Assembly (NCBI RefSeq): GCF_040409795.1
Contig: NZ_CP099571.1
Location: 868,001-932,000 of the forward strand
DNA length: 64,000 nucleotides
Reading direction: 5' to 3'
Origin: Polynucleobacter sp. MWH-UH19D
GTDB taxonomy: Bacteria; Pseudomonadota; Gammaproteobacteria; Burkholderiales; Burkholderiaceae
Each line of letters opens with the position of its first letter. Position 1 is the first letter of the stretch. Positions 57,326 through 64,000 of this stretch are shown here, piece after piece. A program made the translations under genes and the position numbers. A model generated the notes under the pieces. That model did no database searches, was not told the DNA's origin, and worked only from the letters and a program-made list of their open reading frames with translations.

Positions 57326-58362
57326 TGCCGCAAACTCCTGATTCGAATCCCATTGATTATATCGATGATGAGGATTTCATCTCCCTGGAAATTCCATTAG
57401 AGATGGCAGGCGAACGCCTAGATAAGGCGTTGGCGATGTCTTTGCCCGATTATTCCCGAAATCGTCTCAAAACCTGGGTTGAGGCTGGCGCTGTCATGGT
57501 CGATGGCAAAGTTACCAAAGCCCGCTATATATTACGTGGTGGCGAGAGCATCAAGGTATTCCCACAGGAAATGCCTGAGCAACACGCCTTTAGTCCACAA
57601 GACATTCCCTTGGATGTGGTTTATGAAGACGATTCTTTGATTGTGATTAATAAGCCACCTGGATTAGTGGTGCATCCAGCAGCAGGTAATTGGTCGGGGA
57701 CATTATTAAATGGGTTGCTGTTTAAGTACCCTGAATTAAATGTATTGCCACGAGCAGGTATTGTTCATCGTTTAGACAAGGATACTTCTGGATTGATGGT
57801 AGTGGCGAGAACTTCGCAGGCACAGACATCTCTTGTGCGACAACTACAAGATCGAACAGTAGGTCGTCGATATTTAGCATGGGTTTGGGGTGATACTCCT
57901 GCCCAAGGAAAAGTTCTAGCTTCAGTAGGACGAGATCAGCGTGATCGCTTAAAGATGTCAGCAGGAAGCCTCCAGGGGAAGCCGGCAGCAACCGCATATC
58001 GCAGGCTTACAAAAGGCAAATTTCAAAACCATCCGGTTTCTTTGGTGGAATGTCGTCTTGAAACAGGGCGCACACATCAAATTCGTGTACATCTTGAATC
58101 CTTGGGATTCCCTTTGCTGGGTGACCCTGTTTATCGCAAGAAGAGCCCTAGCGTGGCGCAATCTTTGACTTTGCCAAGACAGGCTCTACATGCTTTTGTG
58201 CTGAGCTTGCAACATCCGGTTACCCAAGAACTTGTGAGTTGGTATAGGAGTCCTCCTGTCGATTTATTGGATCTACTTCCCGAACTGGGTATGTCTAATG
58301 AGGATTTGCCACAAGAGCAGGCAGTATTGGCAGCCATTCATCAAGGACATAGTGCTGAATGA
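57319..58362 (+). CDS. rluD: 23S rRNA pseudouridine synthase D
   Basis: RluD makes pseudouridines in helix 69 of 23S rRNA. The 347-residue protein has an N-terminal S4 domain (GERLDKALAMSLPDYSRNRL) and the catalytic motif GIVHRLDKDTSGLMVVAR, with Asp near residue 154. The C-terminal KTPxxT-like region reads VSLVECRLETGRTHQIRVHL. It starts with GTG at 57319 behind AAAGG. The 3' end overlaps pgeF by 4 bases (ATGA). It faces away from bamD, the normal arrangement. Confidence 0.94.
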   Translation: MALPQTPDSNPIDYIDDEDFISLEIPLEMAGERLDKALAMSLPDYSRNRLKTWVEAGAVMVDGKVTKARYILRGGESIKVFPQEMPEQHAFSPQDIPLDVVYEDDSLIVINKPPGLVVHPAAGNWSGTLLNGLLFKYPELNVLPRAGIVHRLDKDTSGLMVVARTSQAQTSLVRQLQDRTVGRRYLAWVWGDTPAQGKVLASVGRDQRDRLKMSAGSLQGKPAATAYRRLTKGKFQNHPVSLVECRLETGRTHQIRVHLESLGFPLLGDPVYRKKSPSVAQSLTLPRQALHAFVLSLQHPVTQELVSWYRSPPVDLLDLLPELGMSNEDLPQEQAVLAAIHQGHSAE

Positions 58363-59120
58363 AACGACCAACACCAGAGATTCAGTTTTTAAGTCCTGAG
58401 TGGCCTGCGCCCTCTCAGATCAAAGCAATGATTACCTGCAGAGAGGGCGGTTTTAGTCAGGACCCATATCATTCCCTGAATTTGGGCGACCATGTTGGCG
58501 ATGACCCAAAGTGCGTGTTAGCGAATCGAGAATTACTGAATCAATATTTGCCCAATGAAGCTCTTTGGTTAACGCAAGTCCACGGAACAAAGGTGAGCAC
58601 CCCAAGTTTTCGGCTAAATGAGGCTGATGCGATTGTGACCAACCAGTCAAATGAAGTGCTGGCAATTATGACTGCCGACTGCTTACCTATATTGTTTGCT
58701 AACGATGCGGGCGATGTAATTGGGGCCGCTCATGCAGGATGGCGTGGATTGTGTAATGGTGTAATAGAAAGTACCGTAAAAGAAATGCAGGTATTGGCTG
58801 GGACAAATTCTGCTAAAGATATATTGGCTTGGCTGGGACCCGCTATTGGACCGCAGGCTTTTGAAGTGGGACTAGATGTCCTTGATGCTTTTCGGGATTC
58901 AGGGGTGCCGTTTCCAGCAGATTCATTTGTGGAAATTCCAAATAACCCTGGTAAATATTTAGCGAATTTATATGCATTGGCTCGTAGCCGCCTCAAATCC
59001 ATTGGTCTGCAACGCATTTACGGCGGAGATTATTGCACTGTGAAGCAAGCGGAGAAATTTTTTTCCTATCGTCGCGATGGTGTCACTGGTAGATTCGCAA
59101 GTTTGATTTGGATCAAATGA
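58359..59120 (+). CDS. pgeF: Peptidoglycan editing factor PgeF / laccase-domain protein
   Basis: A YfiH-family protein of 253 residues, linked to correct muropeptide synthesis and with purine nucleoside phosphorylase or copper oxidase activity reported in relatives. The metal site reads LTQVHGTKV, then IMTADCLPILFAND and GAAHAGWRGLCNGVIE, with the second His region GPAIGPQAFEVG. The C-terminus GGDYCTVKQAEKFFSYRRDG fits the family. It is translationally coupled to rluD. Confidence 0.92.
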   Translation: MKRPTPEIQFLSPEWPAPSQIKAMITCREGGFSQDPYHSLNLGDHVGDDPKCVLANRELLNQYLPNEALWLTQVHGTKVSTPSFRLNEADAIVTNQSNEVLAIMTADCLPILFANDAGDVIGAAHAGWRGLCNGVIESTVKEMQVLAGTNSAKDILAWLGPAIGPQAFEVGLDVLDAFRDSGVPFPADSFVEIPNNPGKYLANLYALARSRLKSIGLQRIYGGDYCTVKQAEKFFSYRRDGVTGRFASLIWIK

Positions 59121-59163
59121 TCTCATCAGTAAGTCGTCCTTTGTCGCCTTCACGCCAATGAGG

Positions 59164-59181
59164 GTAATTACTAGTAATTAC
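59164..59181. promoter_or_regulatory. Perfect 18-bp palindrome upstream of phaC
   Basis: Positions 59164-59181 read GTAATTACTAGTAATTAC, a perfect inverted repeat with no spacer. It is the only strong dyad in the 158-base gap between pgeF and phaC, about 100 bases before the phaC ATG. No T-run follows, so a terminator is unlikely; an operator is possible. No regulator is assigned. Confidence 0.5.
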
Positions 59182-59278
59182 GAGCAACTGGCAGATTAAT
59201 CCTTCTTCTAGGGTTATTGCGTATAACTCTATTGCATTTACAAGTGGAGAATGTTCATAGTTAATAGAAGAGAAGATT

Positions 59279-60901
59279 ATGTTTTCAAGCATGAATACAG
59301 GTGCGACGCCATCTTTGGCACCGCACCATATGGCATTAATTCCCCAAGATCGCTTGGCAGAAATTCAAAAGGAATATTTTGCAGAGTTAGCACACATTGC
59401 CACCAACCCTGAAGCAATTGAAGTTAAGGATCGTCGCTTTGCTGGTAAAGCGTGGCATTCATCTTGGAGCAAGGTGATTGCCGCTACCTATCTACTGAAT
59501 TCAAAGCATTTAATGTCTCTGGCTAATGCAGTAGATACAGATGAGAAAACTCGTCAAAAAATCTTATTCACAACTGAGCAAATGATTGACGCTTTATCGC
59601 CATCGAATTTCATTGCCACCAATCCTGAAGTGCTTGAGAGCATTATTAGTACACAAGGCCAATCTATTCAAAAAGGTATCGTCAATTTGCTTGGCGATAT
59701 GAAAAAAGGAAAGGTATCAATAACGGATGAAAGTGCTTTTGAGGTTGGCAAAAATATTGCCACTACAGAAGGCTATGTTGTATTTCGAAATGAACTATTT
59801 GAGCTAATTCAATACAGCCCATTAACCGAAACAGTATTTGAACGTCCTTATTTAATGGTTCCACCATGTATCAATAAGTACTACATCCTAGACTTACAAC
59901 CAGACAATTCTGTGGTTCGTCATATGGTTGCACAGGGACATACCGTTTTCTTGGTGTCATGGAAGAACCCTGATGCTTCGATGGCCGAAGTGAGTTGGGA
60001 CGACTATGTAGGCAAGGGTGTTATCAAAGCGATCGAGGTTGTTCAAGAAATTAGTGAATCCAAGCAGATTAATATTCTGGGTTTCTGCGTTGGCGGAACA
60101 TTAACCACTTCTGCTTTGGCTGTTTTAGCTGCTAAGAATCAACACCCCGCAGCAAGCTTAACTTTGTTTACGACATTGCTTGATTTCACCAACACGGGTA
60201 TTTTGGATGTCTTCATCGATGAGGCTATGGTCGAATTACGTGAAAACACCATTGGTGGTAAAGCTGGCAATTACGGCATGATGTCAGGCTTGGATTTAGG
60301 CAATACCTTTTCATTCCTGCGCCCCAATGATTTAGTGTGGAACTATGTTGTAGAGAATTACCTCAAAGGAAATTCGCCCCCACCATTTGACTTGCTCTAT
60401 TGGAATGGTGACTCTACAAACCTACCAGGCAATATGTATTGCTGGTATCTACGCCATACCTATTTGCAAAATGATTTGGTTAAGCCAGGCAAGGTCACTA
60501 TCTGCGGTGAAAAAATCGATCTAGGCAAAATTAAATGCCCCGCATATTTATATGCCTCGCAGGAAGATCACATTGTGCCCTGGCAATCAGCTTATGAATC
60601 TACGCATATTCTTAAAGGTAAAAACCGCTTCGTCTTGGGTGCATCAGGGCACATTGCTGGAGTGATTAATCCACCTGCAAAGAACAAGCGTTTTTACTTT
60701 GAGAACAACTCAATTGCTCCAACAGCCCAAGAGTGGTTTGAGAAAGCAAAACAGATTCCTGGAAGTTGGTGGCCAAATTACACCAAATGGCTTGAACAAT
60801 ATGCTGGTGAGCGCAAACCTGCAAGCAAAAAATTTGGCAATGAAAAGCATAAGAAAAAAGAAGCTGCACCTGGCGTTTACGTCAAAGAAAAAATTTCTTA
60901 G
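59279..60901 (+). CDS. phaC: Class I polyhydroxyalkanoate synthase
   Basis: PhaC polymerises (R)-3-hydroxybutyryl-CoA into PHB on granules. The 540-residue protein has the lipase-like box GFCVGG with catalytic Cys at residue 270. The Asp lies in SQEDHIVPWQSAYES and the His in GASGHIAGVINPP, completing the triad. The conserved PWINKYYILDL region appears as PPCINKYYILDL, with Cys-Ile replacing Trp. It is a little shorter than the Cupriavidus enzyme (589), mainly at the N-terminus. A second ATG at 59291 is possible. It is followed by phaB after 51 bases. Confidence 0.95.
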   Translation: MFSSMNTGATPSLAPHHMALIPQDRLAEIQKEYFAELAHIATNPEAIEVKDRRFAGKAWHSSWSKVIAATYLLNSKHLMSLANAVDTDEKTRQKILFTTEQMIDALSPSNFIATNPEVLESIISTQGQSIQKGIVNLLGDMKKGKVSITDESAFEVGKNIATTEGYVVFRNELFELIQYSPLTETVFERPYLMVPPCINKYYILDLQPDNSVVRHMVAQGHTVFLVSWKNPDASMAEVSWDDYVGKGVIKAIEVVQEISESKQINILGFCVGGTLTTSALAVLAAKNQHPAASLTLFTTLLDFTNTGILDVFIDEAMVELRENTIGGKAGNYGMMSGLDLGNTFSFLRPNDLVWNYVVENYLKGNSPPPFDLLYWNGDSTNLPGNMYCWYLRHTYLQNDLVKPGKVTICGEKIDLGKIKCPAYLYASQEDHIVPWQSAYESTHILKGKNRFVLGASGHIAGVINPPAKNKRFYFENNSIAPTAQEWFEKAKQIPGSWWPNYTKWLEQYAGERKPASKKFGNEKHKKKEAAPGVYVKEKIS

Positions 60902-60952
60902 ACGAGCAATACATATACAAATTTAACGAAAGTTTTTTACAGGGGGAAAGTG

Positions 60953-61693
60953 ATGTCTCAAAAAGTCGCATATGTAACTGGTGGTATGGGTGGTATTGGT
61001 ACCGCTATTTGCCAACGTTTGGCAAAAGATGGTTTTAAGGTTATCGCAGGATGCGGACCAAATTCTCCACGTAAAGATCGGTGGCTTGCTGAGCAGAAAG
61101 CTCTTGGTTTTGATTTCATTGCCTCTGAAGGCAATGTCTCTGATTGGGATAGTACGGTAGCAGCTTTCGATAAAGTAAAAGCGGAAGTGGGTCGTGTCGA
61201 TGTATTGGTGAATAACGCCGGTATTACTCGTGATAGCGTATTCCGTAAGATGACTCCAGATGCATGGAAGGCAGTAATTGATACCAACCTCAATTCTTTA
61301 TTCAACGTTACCAAGCAAGTCATTGATGGCATGGTTGATAACAATTGGGGCCGTATTATCAATATTTCATCGGTAAATGGTCAAAAAGGCCAATTTGGTC
61401 AATGTAACTATTCCACTGCTAAAGCAGGTTTACATGGCTTCACTATGGCCTTAGCGCAAGAGGTAGCAACTAAAGGCGTGACTGTGAATACGGTTTCTCC
61501 TGGCTACATTGGTACTGATATGGTGAAAGCGATTCGTGAGGATGTATTGGAGAAGATCGTTGCTGGAATTCCTGTGAAGCGTTTGGGTACACCAGAGGAA
61601 ATTGCTTCTATTTGCTGCTGGATCGCATCAGATGATGGTGGCTATGCAACTGGAGCTGACTTCTCTCTAAACGGTGGAATCCATACAGGCTAA
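60953..61693 (+). CDS. phaB: Acetoacetyl-CoA reductase
   Basis: PhaB reduces acetoacetyl-CoA to (R)-3-hydroxybutyryl-CoA with NADPH. The ATG at 60953 is chosen because AGGGGG lies 6 bases before it; a GTG directly upstream is closer than ideal. The protein of 246 residues is a short-chain dehydrogenase with YVTGGMGGIGTAICQRLAKD, VNNAGITRDSVFRKM, the catalytic Ser in INISSVNGQKGQFGQ and YSTAKAGLHGF. The N-terminal GGMGGIG and QFGQxNYSTAKAG patterns are PhaB-specific within SDRs. Confidence 0.95.
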   Translation: MSQKVAYVTGGMGGIGTAICQRLAKDGFKVIAGCGPNSPRKDRWLAEQKALGFDFIASEGNVSDWDSTVAAFDKVKAEVGRVDVLVNNAGITRDSVFRKMTPDAWKAVIDTNLNSLFNVTKQVIDGMVDNNWGRIINISSVNGQKGQFGQCNYSTAKAGLHGFTMALAQEVATKGVTVNTVSPGYIGTDMVKAIREDVLEKIVAGIPVKRLGTPEEIASICCWIASDDGGYATGADFSLNGGIHTG

Positions 61694-61774
61694 TTTATCC
61701 AAAATAGCAGTATTGAAGGGGCGCAACCCGGCTTGTTTACCTTTTGCTCAAACTAAGGCTAAACTATGCCGATG

Positions 61775-61785
61775 TTGCGTTGCAG
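61775..61785 (+). promoter_or_regulatory. Putative PhaR operator upstream of phaR
   Basis: TTGCGTTGCAG (TTGC-N3-GCAG) lies 19 bases before the phaR ATG. It has the same half-site order as TTGCTTAGCAG in the first phasin-promoter box at 10269-10286. This suggests PhaR represses its own gene. Only one box is seen here. Confidence 0.5.
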
Positions 61786-61803
61786 TAATCAGTAAGGAAA
61801 ATA

Positions 61804-62364
61804 ATGGCTACCCGTTCCAAAAAAGCTGGTGATGATCGGCTAATCAAGAAATACCCCAATCGTCGTCTTTATGACACCCAGACCAGTACTTATGTCACCT
61901 TAACCGACATTAAGGGTTTGGTGATGACTAATGAGAGTTTTAAAGTTGTAGACGCCAAAACTGATGAAGATTTAACTCGCAATATCTTGTTGCAAATTAT
62001 TTTGGAAGAAGAGGCTGGCGGTGCGCCTGTTTTCTCCACTCAAATGCTTTCGCAAATCATCCGCTTTTATGGCAATTCTATGCAGGGTCTGATGGGAAAT
62101 TATCTAGAAAAGACCATGCAATCTTTTGTGGATATTCACAATAAGTTAGGTGACCAGACCAAGTGTCTTGGCGCAGGTAGTACGCCAGAGGCTTGGGCGC
62201 AGATGCTGAACTTGCAAAATCCATTGATGCAAAATCTTATGGGTAGTTACATGGAGCAGAGCAAGGATTTGTTTGTCAAAATGCAAGAGCAAATGCAGGG
62301 CTCTCATAATATGTTTGGCAGCTTTCCATTCGCACAACAGCCTAATAAAACCGAAAAAGAATAG
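61804..62364 (+). CDS. phaR: PHB synthesis repressor PhaR
   Basis: PhaR binds PHB and DNA; when polymer forms it leaves its operators, and phasin is made. The 186-residue protein has the N-terminal DNA-binding domain [20 protein letters not shown], then [20 protein letters not shown] and the PHB-accumulation domain with [20 protein letters not shown]. The C-terminal tail is Gln/Met-rich and probably binds the polymer. It follows phaB after 110 bases with its own putative operator, and rimO starts 2 bases after its stop. Confidence 0.95.
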   Translation: MATRSKKAGDDRLIKKYPNRRLYDTQTSTYVTLTDIKGLVMTNESFKVVDAKTDEDLTRNILLQIILEEEAGGAPVFSTQMLSQIIRFYGNSMQGLMGNYLEKTMQSFVDIHNKLGDQTKCLGAGSTPEAWAQMLNLQNPLMQNLMGSYMEQSKDLFVKMQEQMQGSHNMFGSFPFAQQPNKTEKE

Positions 62365-62366
62365 TT

Positions 62367-63725
62367 GTGGCTGGAAAAATTGGTTTTGTATCCTTGGGTT
62401 GCCCCAAGGCATTAGTTGATTCCGAACTGATTCTGACGCAATTAAGCGCAGAAGGCTATCAAACCGCTAAAGACTACTCTGGCGCAGATCTCGTGGTAGT
62501 AAATACATGTGGCTTTATTGACTCTGCGGTCGAGGAGAGCCTCTCTGCAATTGGCGAGGCTTTGGCAGAAAACGGCAAAGTAATTGTCACGGGTTGTCTT
62601 GGTGCCAGGAAGAATGCGGATGGTACCGACCTGATACAGAGTATTCATCCTAAGGTTTTAGCAGTCACCGGACCGCATGCTACCGATGAAGTGATGCAAG
62701 CAATTCATTTGCACTTGCCTAAGCCGCATGATCCATTTACAGACTTAGTTCCTCCGGCAGGAGTTAAGCTCACCCCCAAGCACTACGCTTACCTCAAAAT
62801 TTCTGAAGGATGCAACCATCGTTGTACCTTTTGTATTATTCCCAATTTGCGTGGTGACTTGGTATCTCGCCCAATTGGTGAGGTTCTTCTAGAGGCAAAG
62901 CGCTTATTTGAATCTGGCGTCAAGGAGTTGCTGGTTGTATCGCAAGATACCAGTGCTTATGGCGTAGATATTCAATACCGCACGGGTTTTTGGGATGGCA
63001 AACCAGTTAAAACTAGGATGTTTGATCTAGTTGATGCGTTAAACCAAATCGCACGTGAACATCAGGCATGGGTGAGGTTGCATTATGTCTACCCATATCC
63101 TCATGTGGATGATGTTTTGCCCTTGATGGCGCAATTTTCAGGACATGGATATGGTGTATTGCCGTATTTGGATATTCCGTTGCAACATGCGCATCCTGAT
63201 GTTCTAAAGCGCATGAAGCGACCTGCAAGTGGCGAGAAGAATCTTGAGCGAATTTTGTCATGGCGTAAAGCTTGTCCTGATTTAGTCATACGCAGCACCT
63301 TTATTACAGGCTTTCCTGGTGAAACAGATGAAGAGTTTCAGTATTTGCTTGATTTCTTAGATGAAGCGCAAATCGATCGGGCAGGGTGTTTTGCTTATTC
63401 TCCAGTCGATGGTGCCTTGGCTAATCAACTGGAAAACCCAGTTCCAGACGCTATTCGGGAAGAGCGAAGAGCTCGATTCATGGCTAAAGCTGAGCAAATA
63501 TCCATTCAACGCCTGTCCAAAAAGGTCGGTAAGCGTATCCAGGTATTAATAGATCGAGTGGATGAATCAGGCGGTATAGGTCGCAGCATAGGAGATGCCC
63601 CTGAAATTGATGGTTTAGTGAGGGTTTTGCCTGCTAGTAAGCCCTCAAAGCGCTATCGAGCTGGTGAAATCATTCGTGCTACGGTGATTAGCTCCCAAGG
63701 GCATGACCTAATAGCCGAAACTTGA
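62367..63725 (+). CDS. rimO: Ribosomal protein S12 methylthiotransferase RimO
   Basis: RimO is a radical-SAM enzyme that methylthiolates Asp89 of S12. The 452-residue protein has the N-terminal UPF0004 domain with cluster Cys in [32 protein letters not shown] and [13 protein letters not shown]. The radical-SAM motif is [14 protein letters not shown], and a C-terminal TRAM domain ends near residue 450. The start is GTG at 62367, two bases after phaR, so it is probably read from the phaR promoter. It separates phaR from the thiolase gene. Confidence 0.95.
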   Translation: MAGKIGFVSLGCPKALVDSELILTQLSAEGYQTAKDYSGADLVVVNTCGFIDSAVEESLSAIGEALAENGKVIVTGCLGARKNADGTDLIQSIHPKVLAVTGPHATDEVMQAIHLHLPKPHDPFTDLVPPAGVKLTPKHYAYLKISEGCNHRCTFCIIPNLRGDLVSRPIGEVLLEAKRLFESGVKELLVVSQDTSAYGVDIQYRTGFWDGKPVKTRMFDLVDALNQIAREHQAWVRLHYVYPYPHVDDVLPLMAQFSGHGYGVLPYLDIPLQHAHPDVLKRMKRPASGEKNLERILSWRKACPDLVIRSTFITGFPGETDEEFQYLLDFLDEAQIDRAGCFAYSPVDGALANQLENPVPDAIREERRARFMAKAEQISIQRLSKKVGKRIQVLIDRVDESGGIGRSIGDAPEIDGLVRVLPASKPSKRYRAGEIIRATVISSQGHDLIAET

Positions 63726-63769
63726 CGAATGGAATAAAACTATTGTTTTGGCTGTTTTAGTACAAATTT

Positions 63770-63790
63770 GGCCCAATGAAAGGGCTTTTT
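63770..63790 (+). terminator. Weak hairpin with T-run before the thiolase gene
   Basis: GGCCC (63770-63774) pairs with GGGCT (63782-63786, one G-U) around a 7-base loop, followed by five T. The stem is short. It may end the phaR-rimO transcript or attenuate the thiolase gene. Confidence 0.35.
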
Positions 63791-63808
63791 CACCGTAAGG
63801 GGATTTTT

Positions 63809-64000
63809 ATGAGTCGTGATGTCGTTGTCTTAAGTGCAGTTCGTTCCGCAATTGGCAGCTTTAATGGTTCTTTGAGTGGTTTTGAGCCTTCCGAGCTTGG
63901 TGGAATTGTCATGAAAGAAGCGGTAGCCCGCTCCGGTGTAGACCCCACAAAAATTAATTATGTGACTGTTGGCAACACTATTCCAACAGATAGTCGCTAT
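63809..64000 (+). CDS. Acetyl-CoA acetyltransferase / beta-ketothiolase, N-terminal part (cut by window edge)
   Basis: The frame opens at ATG 63809 behind AAGGGGA (5-base spacing) and runs off the right edge after 64 codons. The start MSRDVVVLSAVRSAIGSFNG and the segment SELGGIVMKEAVARSGVDPT are thiolase N-terminal motifs, and VTVGNTIPTDSRY fits the BktB-type beta-ketothiolases better than PhaA. It would condense two acetyl-CoA for PHB, supplying PhaB. The catalytic Cys is outside the window. Confidence 0.9.
   Translation, partial: MSRDVVVLSAVRSAIGSFNGSLSGFEPSELGGIVMKEAVARSGVDPTKINYVTVGNTIPTDSRY

Overview
The window looks like chromosomal DNA of a free-living betaproteobacterium of the Burkholderiaceae, most like Polynucleobacter. 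Support comes from a moderate-to-low GC content, dense gene packing, a complete polyhydroxybutyrate (PHB) apparatus with PhaR and a phasin, Bug/TctC-type binding proteins, gene neighbourhoods typical of the group (trmJ-cysE beside suhB; cysS-alkA-like-accA-tilS-lysC; bamD/rluD-pgeF-phaC-phaB-phaR-rimO), and no phage, integrase, insertion sequence or CRISPR array. The genus is an inference; no rRNA gene is present to confirm it.

Layout. 0-10 kb: housekeeping genes (cysE partial, trmJ, suhB, lpxH, ppiB, a TPR lipoprotein, cysS, an AlkA-like glycosylase, accA, tilS, lysC) and tRNA-Ser(GCU). 10-15.5 kb: a phasin gene with a strong terminator and tandem putative PhaR operators. It is followed by a small accessory cassette: a lipoprotein, a 59-residue HTH/zinc-ribbon gene behind a perfect palindrome, a small secreted protein and a zinc-ribbon Smr protein. 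Then come a yqjD/E/K-like membrane operon and an acyl-CoA ligase. 15.5-24 kb: an IlvD/Edd dehydratase, an outer-membrane barrel protein, a membrane protein, trhP, an FAH-family hydrolase, a ThDP-dependent enzyme and a TctC-type binding protein. 24-31.5 kb: thiamine synthesis (thiD facing a thiC-thiO-thiS-thiG-thiE operon under a TPP riboswitch), with a DUF4743-Nudix gene upstream, flanked by tRNA-Asn(GUU) and tRNA-Arg(CCU). 31.5-38.7 kb: a CoA-transferase/MFS pair and parE-parC. 38.7-44 kb: maturation genes of the xanthine-oxidase/CO-dehydrogenase type (XdhC, MobA-like, CoxE-like VWA, MoxR AAA) and two small cytochromes c behind an FNR-like box. 44-52 kb: a propionyl-CoA to succinyl-CoA cluster (GntR regulator, methylmalonyl-CoA mutase, MeaB, PccB, PccA, VOC epimerase-like). 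52-64 kb: tsaB-rimI and a probable DNA polymerase III psi subunit, lplT, alr, bamD, rluD, pgeF, then phaC, phaB, phaR, rimO and the start of a beta-ketothiolase.

How the genes connect. PHB metabolism is represented at both ends of the window. The phasin at 10.4 kb carries two tandem copies of a TTGTTGC-N4-CAGCAAA box, and a related TTGC-N3-GCAG box lies just upstream of phaR at 61.8 kb, which suggests one PhaR regulon with autoregulation. The propionate cluster needs biotin (PccA) and B12 (mutase), and its GntR repressor has a perfect 22-bp palindrome over its own start. The thiamine block joins biosynthesis, riboswitch control and a Nudix gene that may clean up damaged thiamine diphosphate.

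The least explained parts are the 11.7-12.7 kb cassette, the psi-like protein at 53.3 kb, the N-terminal extension of ThiE, and a pair of inverted perfect DnaA boxes near 31.4 kb. All calls rest on reading the sequence and on remembered family motifs; no database search was possible.
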